From positions 1 to 40,554 of the forward strand of contig CAYGAW010000157.1 in the NCBI GenBank assembly GCA_964347945.1: DNA of 40,554 nucleotides, read 5' to 3'. Position 1 is the stretch's first letter. Every line of letters starts with the position of its first letter. The position numbers and the translations under genes were made by a program. The DNA comes from CAYGAW01 sp964347945. GTDB lineage: Bacteria > Chloroflexota > Anaerolineae > UBA7937 > B3-Chlor. The notes beneath the pieces were generated by a model. That model was not told the origin of the DNA and did not search any database. It saw only the letters and a program-made list of their open reading frames with translations. Below are positions 8,480-17,114 of the stretch, piece by piece.

Positions 8480-8651
8480 GGGCTGTAGTCTTGGAACCTT
8501 CTCCGCTCGAATGTCTTGACACCGCGAAGTCCATACTAGAGGCTGAAGGGCCAACGGCGCGTCGCTGGCGGAAAAAGGAGATAGTGCGCGGAAAACATAG
8601 ATCTGGGTAGCAAGGAGCTGGAAGTCGTACTCTTCTCTTCGCTTAGTGGAT

Positions 8652-8680
8652 TTGCACTTCTGCGCAGAATAGTGTATTAT
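8652..8680 (+). promoter_or_regulatory. Promoter of groESL
   Basis: TTGCAC (8652-8657) and TATTAT (8675-8680) with a 17-bp spacer place the start of transcription near 8687, just before the CIRCE operator. Confidence 0.8.
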
Positions 8681-8690
8681 TATAGGTGAA

Positions 8691-8717
8691 TTAGCACTCT
8701 GCCCCTAAGAGTGCTAA
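8691..8717 (+). promoter_or_regulatory. CIRCE operator (HrcA binding site)
   Basis: TTAGCACTC (8691-8699), a 9-bp spacer and GAGTGCTAA (8709-8717) form the perfect consensus inverted repeat bound by the heat-shock repressor HrcA. It lies at the transcript start of groES, so it should block initiation and also form a 5' hairpin in the mRNA. hrcA itself is not in this window. Confidence 0.97.
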
Positions 8718-8776
8718 TTTGTGTGAGTTGGGCTGGGTACTCAAAGTAGAACTATGTATGAAGGAGGATTTGGAAA

Positions 8777-9103
8777 ATGGCGTTGAAACTCAAACCGTTA
8801 GCTGATCGGGTGATTGTCGAACCCATTGAGCAGGAGGAGATGACATCGTCCGGCATCTACGTGCCTGAGACAGCCAAGGAGAAGCCTCAGGAGGCCCTCG
8901 TTGTGGCAGTCGGCCCCGGGCGTCTGCTGGACAACGGGGAGCGAGCTCCGATGGAGGTCAAGGAAGGGGATCGGGTCGTCTTTGCAAAGTACGCTGGCAG
9001 CGAGCTCAAGATGGATGACACGAAATACCTCATCCTGGGCGAGAAGGATATCCTCGCCATTGTTGGAGGGAAGAAGGCAAAAGCAAAGACGAAGAAGAAG
9101 TAG
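8777..9103 (+). CDS. groES: Co-chaperonin GroES
   Basis: GroES is the heptameric lid of the GroEL folding chamber. The product is 108 residues, slightly longer than the usual ~95. ATG 8777 follows AAGGAGG (8761-8767). The family signature LKPLADRVIVEP begins the protein, the mobile loop is EEMTSSGIYVPETAKEKP, and GDRVVFAKYAGSE and YLILGEKDILAIV close the core. Unusual is the Lys-rich tail GGKKAKAKTKKK after the normal end. It is the first gene of the CIRCE-controlled groES-groEL operon. Confidence 0.98.
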   Translation: MALKLKPLADRVIVEPIEQEEMTSSGIYVPETAKEKPQEALVVAVGPGRLLDNGERAPMEVKEGDRVVFAKYAGSELKMDDTKYLILGEKDILAIVGGKKAKAKTKKK

Positions 9104-9183
9104 GACCGGACTAGCTGGTATCCGATGCTTCGCGCTTTTGCACGCACGCCAAACAGATTTGATCACATAGGAGGTTGAGCATA

Positions 9184-10818
9184 ATGGCGAAACAACTGGT
9201 CTTTTCTGAGGAAGCCCGTCGTGATCTGAAGAAAGGCATTGATACATTGGCCGGTGCGGTCAAGACGACTCTAGGGCCCAAGGGCCGGAACGTCGCATTG
9301 GACAAGAAGTTCGGTGCCCCTACAATCACCCATGATGGGGTTACCGTGGCCAAGGACATTGAATTGGAGGAGCCCTTTGAGAACATGGGGGCTCAGCTGC
9401 TCAAGGAAGCGGCAACGCGTACGAACGATGTCGCTGGCGACGGCACCACCACGGCGACTGTGTTGGCGCAGATGATTGTGAACGAAGGATTGAAAAACGT
9501 CGCTGCCGGTGCCAACCCCATGATCCTCAAGCGGGGAATAGAGAAAGCCACCAGGGTCGTGGTGGACGCCTTGAAAGCCATGAGCGTCGAGGTAAAGGGC
9601 AGGCAGGAGATTGCCTACGTGGCGGCCATTTCCGCGGCGGACATGGAGATTGGCGAGCTGATCGCCGAGGTGATGGACAAGGTGGGAAAGGACGGAGTCA
9701 TCACCGTTGAAGAAGGCAAAGGGATTGGCTTCGAGAAAGAGTATGTAGAAGGTATGCAGTTGGATCGAGGCTACATCTCCCCGTACTTCATCACGGATCC
9801 AGAGCGCCAGGAGGCGGTTCTGGAGGATCCTTACCTACTGATCACGGACAAGAAGATCTCTGCCGCCACCGACATCGTGCCTCTGCTCGAGAAGTTGGCG
9901 CAGGTCGGCAAGCGCGAGGTAGTGGTTATTGCCGAGGACGTGGAAGGTGAAGCGCTTGCCACTCTGGTGCTCAACAGACTGCGGGGCGTCTTCAACGCGT
10001 TGGCGGTCAAGGCGCCGGGCTTCGGCGACCGGCGAAAGGCCATGCTGCAAGACATCGCTGTCTTGACGGGTGCCACGGTCATTAGCGAGGAGGTGGGCCG
10101 CAAGCTGGAGACGGCCACTATCAACGACCTGGGCAGGGCTGGCAAGATCATATCCACCAAGGATGATACGACCCTCATCGAAGGGAGGGGCGAGGAGTCC
10201 GACATCAAGGGCCGCATCGAGCAGATAAAGGCTCAGATCGACACCACCACTTCTGACTACGATAGGGAGAAGCTGCAAGAGCGGTTGGCGAAGCTGGCCG
10301 GTGGTGTGGCCATCGTAAAGGTGGGTGCAGGCACCGAGGTCGAGTTGAAGGAGAAGAAGCACCGCGTCGAGGATGCTCTCTCCGCCACTCGAGCCGCGGT
10401 CGAGGAGGGGATCGTCCCCGGCGGAGGCGTAGCGCTCATCAACGCCATCGAAGCGCTGGAGAAGTCCAAAGAGTTGAAAGCGCTCAAGGGTGACGAGGCC
10501 ACGGGTGTGATCATCGTGCGCCGCGCCTTGGAGGAGCCTCTGCGGCAGATAGTCGAGAACTCCGGCAGGGATGGAGCTGTTGTGCTGGAGGAAGTGCGAC
10601 GTCAGCAGAAGGAGCAAGGCAACAAGAATCTCGGCTACGATGTTCTGGAGGAGGATTTCGGCGATATGCCTGCAAAGGGTATCATTGACCCGGCCAAGGT
10701 GACCCGTTCCGCGGTGGAGAACGCGGCCAGCATCGCGGCCATGATCCTCACCACAGAGGCGCTGGTCACTGACATACCTGAGGAGCAGCCGCCGATGCCA
10801 CCCATGCCTCAATACTAG
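9184..10818 (+). CDS. groEL: Chaperonin GroEL
   Basis: The product is 544 residues and folds proteins in an ATP-driven double ring. ATG 9184 (MAKQLVFSEEARRDL) is preceded by AGGAGG; a TTG three codons earlier overlaps that site. Clear signatures are TLGPKGRNVALDKK, the ATP-binding GDGTTTATVLA, the apical-domain segment and the AAVEEGIVPGGG motif near residue 400. The C-terminus is DIPEEQPPMPPMPQY rather than the Gly-Gly-Met repeats found in many GroELs. An 80-bp gap separates it from groES and a strong terminator follows, so the operon has two genes. Confidence 0.98.
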   Translation: MAKQLVFSEEARRDLKKGIDTLAGAVKTTLGPKGRNVALDKKFGAPTITHDGVTVAKDIELEEPFENMGAQLLKEAATRTNDVAGDGTTTATVLAQMIVNEGLKNVAAGANPMILKRGIEKATRVVVDALKAMSVEVKGRQEIAYVAAISAADMEIGELIAEVMDKVGKDGVITVEEGKGIGFEKEYVEGMQLDRGYISPYFITDPERQEAVLEDPYLLITDKKISAATDIVPLLEKLAQVGKREVVVIAEDVEGEALATLVLNRLRGVFNALAVKAPGFGDRRKAMLQDIAVLTGATVISEEVGRKLETATINDLGRAGKIISTKDDTTLIEGRGEESDIKGRIEQIKAQIDTTTSDYDREKLQERLAKLAGGVAIVKVGAGTEVELKEKKHRVEDALSATRAAVEEGIVPGGGVALINAIEALEKSKELKALKGDEATGVIIVRRALEEPLRQIVENSGRDGAVVLEEVRRQQKEQGNKNLGYDVLEEDFGDMPAKGIIDPAKVTRSAVENAASIAAMILTTEALVTDIPEEQPPMPPMPQY

Positions 10819-10833
10819 GCTGAGTAGTCTGGG

Positions 10834-10865
10834 AGCCCCTCCGCAAGGAGGGGCTTTTCTTTTTC
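10834..10865 (+). terminator. Rho-independent terminator of groESL
   Basis: AGCCCCTCC (10834-10842), the tetraloop GCAA and GGAGGGGCT (10847-10855) form a perfect 9-bp GC-rich stem followed by TTTCTTTTTC. Confidence 0.95.
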
Positions 10866-10895
10866 CTGTTCATGGAATTTCGGGGCGGCTTGCAG

Positions 10896-10901
10896 TATAA
10901 T
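10896..10901 (+). promoter_or_regulatory. -10 element upstream of gyrA
   Basis: A perfect TATAAT lies 39 bp before ATG 10940, with no good -35 hexamer at 16-18 bp (TGGAAT at 10873-10878 is the best). The start of transcription would be near 10908, leaving a short leader that excludes the in-frame ATG at 10901. Confidence 0.5.
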
Positions 10902-10939
10902 TGATTGGATGTCGACGAAACGCGAAGGGAGTGAAACGC

Positions 10940-13387
10940 ATGGAAATTGGCACGGTAAGGCGCATAGACATAGATGATGAGATGAAGGGTTCCTATCTGG
11001 ATTACGCCATGAGCGTGATCGTGGCGCGTGCCTTGCCCGACGCGAGCGATGGTTTGAAACCGGTTCACCGCCGTATTCTATACGCCATGTACGACATGGG
11101 CCTGCGTCACGACCGTCCCTACAAGAAGAGCGCCCGCATCGTTGGGGAAGTCCTAGGAAAGTATCACCCCCACGGAGACGCCGCGGTGTATGATGCCATG
11201 GTACGCATGGCCCAGGACTTCTCCATGCGCTACCGCTTGGTTGACGGTCAGGGCAATTTCGGCTCTGTGGATGGTGACAGCGCCGCGGCGATGCGATATA
11301 CCGAAGCCCGCCTCGATGCTATTGCCGCCGGTATGCTCGCCGACATAGACCGAGACACGGTGGACTTTGTGGACAACTTCGATGGCACCCTGCAAGAACC
11401 ATCGGTGCTGCCTGCCATGTTACCGAACTTGTTGCTGAATGGTGCTTCGGGCATCGCCGTTGGCATGGCGACCAACATCCCTCCCCATAATCTAAGCGAG
11501 GTGTGCGACGGACTGATCTATCTGATCGACAACTACGATAGCATCGACGACATCGCTCCTGACGATCTCCGCCGATTGATCAAGGGGCCCGACTTTCCTA
11601 CAGGAGCGGTGATCCTGGGCGAGGAGGGGATTCGCAACGCCTATGCCACGGGAAAGGGGCTGGTGGTGATGCGCGCCAAAGCCCATATCGAGGAGATGCG
11701 CGGGAATCGCCAGCGCATTGTGGTCAGCCAGCTGCCGTATCAAGTCAACAAGTCCAGACTCATTGAGAGGATTGCCGAGCTGGTGCGAGCGAAGCGCATC
11801 GACAGTATCTCGGATCTGCGAGACGAATCTGACCGCCACGGGATGAGCATTGTCATAGAGCTAAAACGGGGCGCTCAGCCGCGCGCAGTGCTGAATCAGC
11901 TCTTCAAGTACACTCAGATGCAGTCTACCTTCGGCGTCAATATGTTGGCCTTGGTCGACGGGGAGCCGCGCGTGCTCACTCTCAAGAGGATGATGGCGCA
12001 CTACATAGAGCACCGCAGAGAAATCATCACCCGCCGCACACAGCACGACCTGGCAAAGGCTAAGGAGAGGGCACATATCCTGGAGGGTCTCCGCATCGCC
12101 CTGGAGCACTTGGATGAAGTCATTGCCACCATTCGTCGGTCTCGCACCGTGGATACGGCGCGAACCAACTTGCGGCGGAAGTTCAAGCTGACTGAGGCTC
12201 AGGCCAACGCGATCTTGGAGATGCAGCTACGGCGCTTGGCGGCCTTGGAGCGCAAACGCATCGAAGATGAATACACCGAGACCATCAAGCACATCGCCTA
12301 TTACGAAGATCTGCTGGCCAAGCCTCGGAAGATACTGCATCTGATCAAAGAAGACCTGAAGGCGTTGCAGGCAGACTACGGCGATGCCCGTCGGACGCTC
12401 ATCAGCCCTGACGCTGGGGGCGATCTGAGTGAAGAAGACCTCGTTCCCGAGGAGGACGTACTCATCACCCTTACTCAGCGCGGATACATCAAGCGCGTGT
12501 TGGCCACGACCTACTCGCGTCAGAGGAGGGGAGGGCGGGGCATAACGGGCGCGGGCACGCGTGAGGAGGATGTGGTCCAACACCTGCTACTGGCGAACAC
12601 CCTGGATAGCCTCCTTTTCTTCACTGACCAAGGCAAGGTCTATCATGAACGGGCTTATCAGGTTCCCGACGTCGGACGTCGAGCGAAAGGACTGCCTCTC
12701 ATCAACTTGATAGCGTTGGAGCGGCGGGAGTCCGTGACTGCTGTCATCGCTGTCCCCAGTTTTGAGCACAAGGGGTATCTGGTGATGGCTACCAAGAACG
12801 GGCGGATCAAGCGGACCTCTCTCGATGACTTTGCATCTGTTAGACCGAGTGGTCTGATCGCCATCAATCTGGAAGTGGGGGATGAATTGGGCTGGGTCAA
12901 GCTGACGAACGGGAAGCAGGAAGTGGCGATAGTCACCAGGGGAGGACAGGCGATACGCTTTCCCGAGGGTGACGTTCGCCCTATGGGGCGTGCTGCCGCG
13001 GGTGTGATGGCCATCAAATTGGAGGGTGAAGACCAGGTGGCGGCCATGGACGTTGCCAGGCCGGGTGCCGATCTGTTGGTCGTGACAGAGAAGGGATTTG
13101 GCAAGCGCACGCCTGTGAAAGACTATCCCTTGCAGAGCCGATATGGCAAAGGGGTGCTCAGCATCGACGTCAAACGGCTCGATGAGGTCGGTTGTATCGT
13201 CGATGCTCGGGTGGTAGACCCGAAGGATGAGGTGACTTTGATTTCGGCTAAGGGGATGGTGCTCCGGACGCCAGTGGAGAACATCTCTCAGATGGGGCGG
13301 CCCACTCGAGGGGTGAAGGTAATGAATCTAAAGGCGGGAGACAGCGTGGCCTCGGTAGCGGTGATCAACCGAAAACGGAAGAAGTGA
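10940..13387 (+). CDS. gyrA: DNA gyrase subunit A
   Basis: GyrA is the breakage-reunion subunit of gyrase. The product is 815 residues from ATG 10940, with GAAGGGAG eight bases upstream; the in-frame ATG at 10901 and GTG at 10931 are less likely. The catalytic tyrosine is Tyr120 in AAAMRYTEARL. The helix that meets DNA reads YHPHGDAAVYDAMVR. The C-terminal beta-pinwheel carries the GyrA box as QRRGGRG, which distinguishes gyrase from the ParC subunit of topoisomerase IV. Oddity: the position equivalent to E. coli Ser83 is Ala81. gyrB is not adjacent. Confidence 0.97.
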   Translation: MEIGTVRRIDIDDEMKGSYLDYAMSVIVARALPDASDGLKPVHRRILYAMYDMGLRHDRPYKKSARIVGEVLGKYHPHGDAAVYDAMVRMAQDFSMRYRLVDGQGNFGSVDGDSAAAMRYTEARLDAIAAGMLADIDRDTVDFVDNFDGTLQEPSVLPAMLPNLLLNGASGIAVGMATNIPPHNLSEVCDGLIYLIDNYDSIDDIAPDDLRRLIKGPDFPTGAVILGEEGIRNAYATGKGLVVMRAKAHIEEMRGNRQRIVVSQLPYQVNKSRLIERIAELVRAKRIDSISDLRDESDRHGMSIVIELKRGAQPRAVLNQLFKYTQMQSTFGVNMLALVDGEPRVLTLKRMMAHYIEHRREIITRRTQHDLAKAKERAHILEGLRIALEHLDEVIATIRRSRTVDTARTNLRRKFKLTEAQANAILEMQLRRLAALERKRIEDEYTETIKHIAYYEDLLAKPRKILHLIKEDLKALQADYGDARRTLISPDAGGDLSEEDLVPEEDVLITLTQRGYIKRVLATTYSRQRRGGRGITGAGTREEDVVQHLLLANTLDSLLFFTDQGKVYHERAYQVPDVGRRAKGLPLINLIALERRESVTAVIAVPSFEHKGYLVMATKNGRIKRTSLDDFASVRPSGLIAINLEVGDELGWVKLTNGKQEVAIVTRGGQAIRFPEGDVRPMGRAAAGVMAIKLEGEDQVAAMDVARPGADLLVVTEKGFGKRTPVKDYPLQSRYGKGVLSIDVKRLDEVGCIVDARVVDPKDEVTLISAKGMVLRTPVENISQMGRPTRGVKVMNLKAGDSVASVAVINRKRKK

Positions 13388-13414
13388 GATGGGTCGTCCA
13401 AGGGAGCGTGCGCG

Positions 13415-13867
13415 ATGAGAGAGCGGTTCATGCTGTGGGGTGCGGCAGCCGGGGGAGCGACACTGATCTTTGTGGTTGCCGTGGGCGTCTACGCCGCGTA
13501 CAGCTGGTATCAGCAGCGGTATGGTCCGACGGTCGAAAGAGCGTTGCAGATCTATTTCACAGCTCTCGGGGATGGCGAGTACGATGTCATGTATGAGATG
13601 ACGCCCAACGCGGACCTGATGGTTCTGGGGCGTAAGCTCTCACAGAGGGATTTCGCCACCCGAATTGAGGAGTTGCTGGGCGGAGAAGAGATAGAGATCG
13701 ATGAGATTGAGGTGGAGAGGATCGCCCAGCGAGGAGAATACTACTATTTTCGAGTGTCTCTCCACTACCGACTGGGGGGCACGGGCAAAGTGGCCCATCT
13801 CTTGGTGGAAGCGAGGATAGAAGGAGAGGACTGGAGGGTCACCTATCCCTTCACTCCCAGCCTGTAG
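13415..13867 (+). CDS. Small membrane-anchored protein of unknown function
   Basis: The product is 150 residues, starting 27 bp after gyrA with a GGGAG upstream. One transmembrane helix spans about residues 8-30. The remaining 115 residues have the alternation of a small alpha+beta fold and resemble NTF2/SnoaL-like or DUF4878-like extracytoplasmic domains (a helix around ERALQIYFTALGDGEYD, then strands in YYYFRVSLHY and DWRVTYPF). This is an impression from layout, not a firm match. It is probably transcribed with gyrA. Its 3' end overlaps the convergent gene by 25 bp. Confidence 0.7.
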   Translation: MRERFMLWGAAAGGATLIFVVAVGVYAAYSWYQQRYGPTVERALQIYFTALGDGEYDVMYEMTPNADLMVLGRKLSQRDFATRIEELLGGEEIEIDEIEVERIAQRGEYYYFRVSLHYRLGGTGKVAHLLVEARIEGEDWRVTYPFTPSL

Positions 13868-15396
13868 AGGGTGCCAACTTGGGTGTGTGCATACCAACTC
13901 AGTATTGCGTCGTCGGAATCTGTGAGGTAGATGGGACGATGCGGCAGGTTGGCATCAATCAGGGCAAATAGCTGAGCATACGGGTCGGCGTTGCCGGGTG
14001 GAACGATAATCTGGGGATGGTGCCAGCCAACGTTCTCTTTGTACCACGGATAGTGGAAGAGACCCTTGGCGACGACCACTTGTGGCGATTCGGGGGCGAC
14101 AACATATCGCCAGTACCACAGGGAGAAGATGTGCGCATCGGTGTCGGCGATGATCAGGGCTTCTGAGGGAGTCTCGGAGAAGACCTGCGCGGCGTAGTGG
14201 TAGGCGGTCCAGTCGTCGCTCAAGTCAACGGAGGCCCAATTGTCGCACAGCAGGAAAGCTGGAAACAGCAACAGGGACAGGCTGAGGAGGGAAAGGCGAT
14301 GGGATCTGGAGCGAGCAAGATCCCATCTTTCTTCCATCCAGGGGTAGAGCATCTCATGGAGGCAGAACCAGGCCCCGCGCCCGATCCACAAGCTGAAGAG
14401 CAGATATGACGGTATGAGATACACGTAGGAATCCGTGGTGTAATACATCAGGGAATAGACTACCACTGCGCCAAAGGACATCATGGAGAACACAAAGTAG
14501 TCTCGCTTCTCCTCCCACAGATCCCAGAGGCCTACCAGACCAAGGGCCACGCCCAGCCACGTGAATTGCTGGACAAGCATGTTCAGCCAGCTAGAGATGC
14601 GTCCGGGTAGATGGCCCAGAGGCAGTGCGAAGGCGTACCGCCCGTAGATCCTTCCGGATACCGCCCATAAGAAGCCCGGCAAGGTGTCAGGAGCACCCCA
14701 GCTGATAGGTGGCTTCTGAGCGGCACGCAGTGGCAGGTAGAGGTAGACGCTCAACCCCAGCAGAAAGCACCCTGCCATAGCCAGCGCACTCATGAGCGGG
14801 GGCCGAGGTCTTCTCGATAGGAGGAAAAGCACGCCCGGCAGGAACAGGACCACAGAGAGGTGGTTGCCCAGACTCAATCCCAGAACGAAAGAAAGGGTCC
14901 AGAGCATCCTCATGTTTGTTCCCTTGAAGGTGAAGACGGCGACGAGATAAACCAGCAGGGCGACGAAGAAGGCGTTCAGGCTGTAGACTTCGGCGATGAC
15001 AGCTTGCGACCAGAAGGTGCGCGAGAAACCGAAGAGGAGCGCTGATGCTGCCGCGATGATCACTGCGCTGAGTTTGCGCGGGCCCTCAGGACATTCGGTC
15101 AGCACGGTGGCGTAGATGATGCTCACCGCGGCGGCCGCGAAGACCGCCGACATCAGGTTGACCCTGTACGCCACATCTCCTATGGGAAGAAGAGTGAAGG
15201 CCCTGCCCAGCACTGCAAACAGAGGATAGCCGGTGGGGTGTGCTATCCCCAGTGTGTAGGCGGCGGTAACAAGGTCGCCACTGTCCGTACCAGCGTGCTG
15301 CCAGGTGATAGTCGGGGCCAGGGTTGCCCAGTATGCCGTGAGACACACACCAAACAGCAGGACGCCTACGCCAACGGTCCAGACTCTGCTACTCAT
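13843..15396 (-). CDS. DUF2723 multi-membrane protein
   Basis: The product is 517 residues with about 11-12 transmembrane helices in the first 400 residues and a soluble C-terminal domain. The DUF2723 hallmark is near the N-terminus: YWATLAPTITWQHAGTDSGD then LGIAHPTGYPLF. WSQAVIAEVYSLNAFF follows, as in the family. The acidic residues in the first external loop recall glycosyltransferases of the GT-C type (PMT-like), so a lipid-linked sugar transferase is a reasonable inference, with no proof of substrate. It is a single gene with its own promoter at 15470-15498. Confidence 0.88.
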   Translation of the reverse strand: MSSRVWTVGVGVLLFGVCLTAYWATLAPTITWQHAGTDSGDLVTAAYTLGIAHPTGYPLFAVLGRAFTLLPIGDVAYRVNLMSAVFAAAAVSIIYATVLTECPEGPRKLSAVIIAAASALLFGFSRTFWSQAVIAEVYSLNAFFVALLVYLVAVFTFKGTNMRMLWTLSFVLGLSLGNHLSVVLFLPGVLFLLSRRPRPPLMSALAMAGCFLLGLSVYLYLPLRAAQKPPISWGAPDTLPGFLWAVSGRIYGRYAFALPLGHLPGRISSWLNMLVQQFTWLGVALGLVGLWDLWEEKRDYFVFSMMSFGAVVVYSLMYYTTDSYVYLIPSYLLFSLWIGRGAWFCLHEMLYPWMEERWDLARSRSHRLSLLSLSLLLFPAFLLCDNWASVDLSDDWTAYHYAAQVFSETPSEALIIADTDAHIFSLWYWRYVVAPESPQVVVAKGLFHYPWYKENVGWHHPQIIVPPGNADPYAQLFALIDANLPHRPIYLTDSDDAILSWYAHTQVGTLYRLGVKG

Positions 15397-15469
15397 AGGA
15401 GTGTTTCCCTGCTTGGGGGAAGACTGGGGAGTGCGTCGAACTCGGTGCGGCTATCATTTCTGCTCATAC

Positions 15470-15498
15470 AGTATAGCTGGGCACGGAAACCACTTCAA
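15470..15498 (-). promoter_or_regulatory. Promoter of the DUF2723 gene
   Basis: On the minus strand TTGAAG (15498-15493) and TATACT (15475-15470) are 17 bp apart. The leader to ATG 15396 is about 67 nt. Confidence 0.6.
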
Positions 15499-15735
15499 GA
15501 GGCACGCGCCTCAGTTCCAGGTTTCTTTGGTTGGGCTCGCTGGACTTGCTGACTCTGAGGAGGTTTGTTTCCGCTGAAGCAAGTCTGAACGTCTGTGGCT
15601 GCGCGGCACTCACCTGACGTGGATTGGCGCGATGGTACGAATAGGGGAGGGTGGCGAAAGATCCAAACCTGGCCATCGTGTCGGTTCACGCAGAGCGGTC
15701 TCGGTATGTACAGCCCGGAAGTGTTGCACAGACAA

Positions 15736-15764
15736 AGAGACGCCATCAGCTCGATGGCGTCTCT
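15736..15764 (-). terminator. Probable terminator of the rpsU-csp-traR group
   Basis: AGAGACGCCATC (15736-15747) and GATGGCGTCTCT (15753-15764) form a perfect 12-bp stem with a 5-nt loop, 37 bp past the stop of the TraR/DksA-type gene. The T-run on the minus strand is short (TTTGTCTG), so termination may be imperfect. Confidence 0.7.
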
Positions 15765-15801
15765 CTCGGTGTCTCTCTTGGTAGGGAGAACCCGCAATGC
15801 C

Positions 15802-16137
15802 CTATCTCCCGGCCTGCTGCGCACAATTGATGCAGAGTCGAGCTTCGGGCAATGCCTCTAGACGTGGCGCGCTTATCTCGCGTCCACACCTCTCGCAAAT
15901 GCCGTACGTGCCGTCCTCGAATCTCTTCAGAGCTTCTTGCAGGGAGTTGATCTTCCTTCGTGCTCGCCGTCGCAGAGCCATGTTCATCTCCCGCTCGTAG
16001 ATGATGGGATCTCCCTCACCAAGTCCGTACTCGACCTCGACTTGGAGCTTCTGCTCCAAGCGATCGAGTTCGGCCATCGCTTCGGCAAGCTCTGCTTCCA
16101 ACCTTTCTCTAGCCGCTTGTGGTTCTTTGTCATCCAT
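15802..16137 (-). CDS. TraR/DksA-type zinc-finger protein
   Basis: The product is 111 residues. The N-terminal two thirds is charged and helical, compatible with the coiled coil of the DksA/TraR family. The C-terminal C4 zinc finger has cysteines at 81, 84, 102 and 105 (CERCGREI then LCINC). Family members enter the RNA polymerase secondary channel and alter initiation, often with ppGpp; Asp residues sit near the expected coiled-coil tip but the match is not decisive. It follows the cold-shock gene by 154 bp and ends before a strong hairpin. No clear separate promoter is seen. Confidence 0.9.
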   Translation of the reverse strand: MDDKEPQAARERLEAELAEAMAELDRLEQKLQVEVEYGLGEGDPIIYEREMNMALRRRARRKINSLQEALKRFEDGTYGICERCGREISAPRLEALPEARLCINCAQQAGR

Positions 16138-16291
16138 CGCCGAAGTACCTCAAGCATCTCCCCCGTAGATTGATCGGCAGCGACCTGGCATAGGAAAGTG
16201 ACTTCTCAGAGATTCACTCAAGAATCGTACGTAGAGGAGTTGCGGGAACCCACGTCGCAGACCGAGTTGAAGTGCTGGAGGTTTGGAGACG

Positions 16292-16663
16292 TCAGGACTC
16301 GTCCTGAGGAACGACGTTAATCGCTTTTGGCCCTCTGGGTTCCTCTACTACTTCGAAGCGTACTTTTTGCCCTTCAAATAGGGCTTTAAAATCCTCCCCC
16401 TCTATACCCGAATAATGCACGAACACATCGCCGCCGTCGTCGCGCGTAATGAAGCCGTATCCTCTGCGAATGCTGAACCACTTAACCTGACCAGACAGCT
16501 TGGTGGATTCCCCCTTGATCTCCTCACTTCGGTGCGCGCAGACAGGGCAAAGAGCCGGCTCCTCGACTTCGCCTGTTGCTGCTAGTGCTCTTTGTTGATC
16601 GACCCCGAAAATGAATTCCTCTCCGCACGAGGTGCATTTCAGGACTTTGTCCATGAAGATCAT
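16292..16663 (-). CDS. Zinc-ribbon/cold-shock domain fusion
   Basis: The product is 123 residues in two parts. Residues 8-45 hold a C4 zinc ribbon, CTSC at 10-13 and CPVC at 39-42. Residues 57-120 are a cold-shock domain beginning GQVKWFS, with RNP1 as RRGYGFI (67-72) and RNP2 as VFVHYS (80-85). Cold-shock domains bind single-stranded RNA/DNA and melt mRNA structure; classic CspA proteins are about 70 residues and lack the ribbon. It lies 39 bp after rpsU in the same direction, so the two are likely co-transcribed and linked to translation or cold response. Confidence 0.93.
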   Translation of the reverse strand: MIFMDKVLKCTSCGEEFIFGVDQQRALAATGEVEEPALCPVCAHRSEEIKGESTKLSGQVKWFSIRRGYGFITRDDGGDVFVHYSGIEGEDFKALFEGQKVRFEVVEEPRGPKAINVVPQDES

Positions 16664-16702
16664 CTTCGCCCTCGGGAGATCTTGATCGTGATGAGATGCT
16701 GT

Positions 16703-16897
16703 TTAAGTTCTCTTCCTCCTGAGGCGTTGCCTCGCCTTCCGTACGGCTCTCTTCCGTTGCATCCTACGTTTTTCGCCCTTGGACACGTACCATCTTCTCT
16801 TTCTCAACTCCCCTAGGATGCCACTGCTGGCCACCTGCTTACGGAATCGCCTCAGGAGCTCTTCTTGGGACTCTCCTGGCTTGAGTTGAACACTCAT
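16703..16897 (-). CDS. rpsU: 30S ribosomal protein bS21
   Basis: The product is 64 residues and strongly basic, ending in KRAVRKARQRLRRKRT. The N-terminus MSVQLKPGESQEELLRRFRK and the central RRRWYVSK-like region (RKRRWYVSKGEKRR) are characteristic of bS21, which sits near the anti-Shine-Dalgarno end of 16S rRNA and aids initiation. The best ribosome site, GGAGG, is 13 nt before ATG 16897, an unusually long spacing; no in-frame alternative start exists nearer. It begins a minus-strand group with the zinc-ribbon cold-shock gene and the TraR/DksA-type gene. The predicted leader is about 210 nt. Confidence 0.95.
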   Translation of the reverse strand: MSVQLKPGESQEELLRRFRKQVASSGILGELRKRRWYVSKGEKRRMQRKRAVRKARQRLRRKRT

Positions 16898-17114
16898 GTG
16901 CCACCACTCACCTCCTCTCCTGTTGGGTCCGCCTGAGCATACTCATGATCGTCGTGCTATGGCGGCCCCGTTTCTCCGGGAAGCAAAAAGTCTCGGCCGT
17001 TATCCTACCGTGCAGTCTGGGGACAGCAACCGAGACCTTCGACAGGACACACTATACCTTTCAGCTCTAGCCGATCCTGTTGTTCGGGACGGCGATACTG
17101 TGAACCCAGTGATA

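Larger units (their letters stand above)
15397..15801. other. 400-bp intergenic region
   Basis: This stretch lies between two minus-strand genes. It holds the DUF2723 promoter (15470-15498), a small GAGGC/GCCTC hairpin (15499-15512) and the terminator of the TraR/DksA-type gene (15736-15764). About 220 bp between them (15515-15735) shows no gene or recognisable site; short frames there lack ribosome sites and motifs. Confidence 0.6.

Noticed and set aside
8520..8640. Hairpin (GCCAACG/CGCTGGC) as a terminator of the TPR gene
   Set aside because: The stem has a mismatch and is followed by purines, not a T-run, on the plus strand.
9835..10812. 325-residue frame antisense to groEL
   Set aside because: It is a shadow of groEL codon structure; groEL is certain, and no ribosome site or motif supports the antisense frame.
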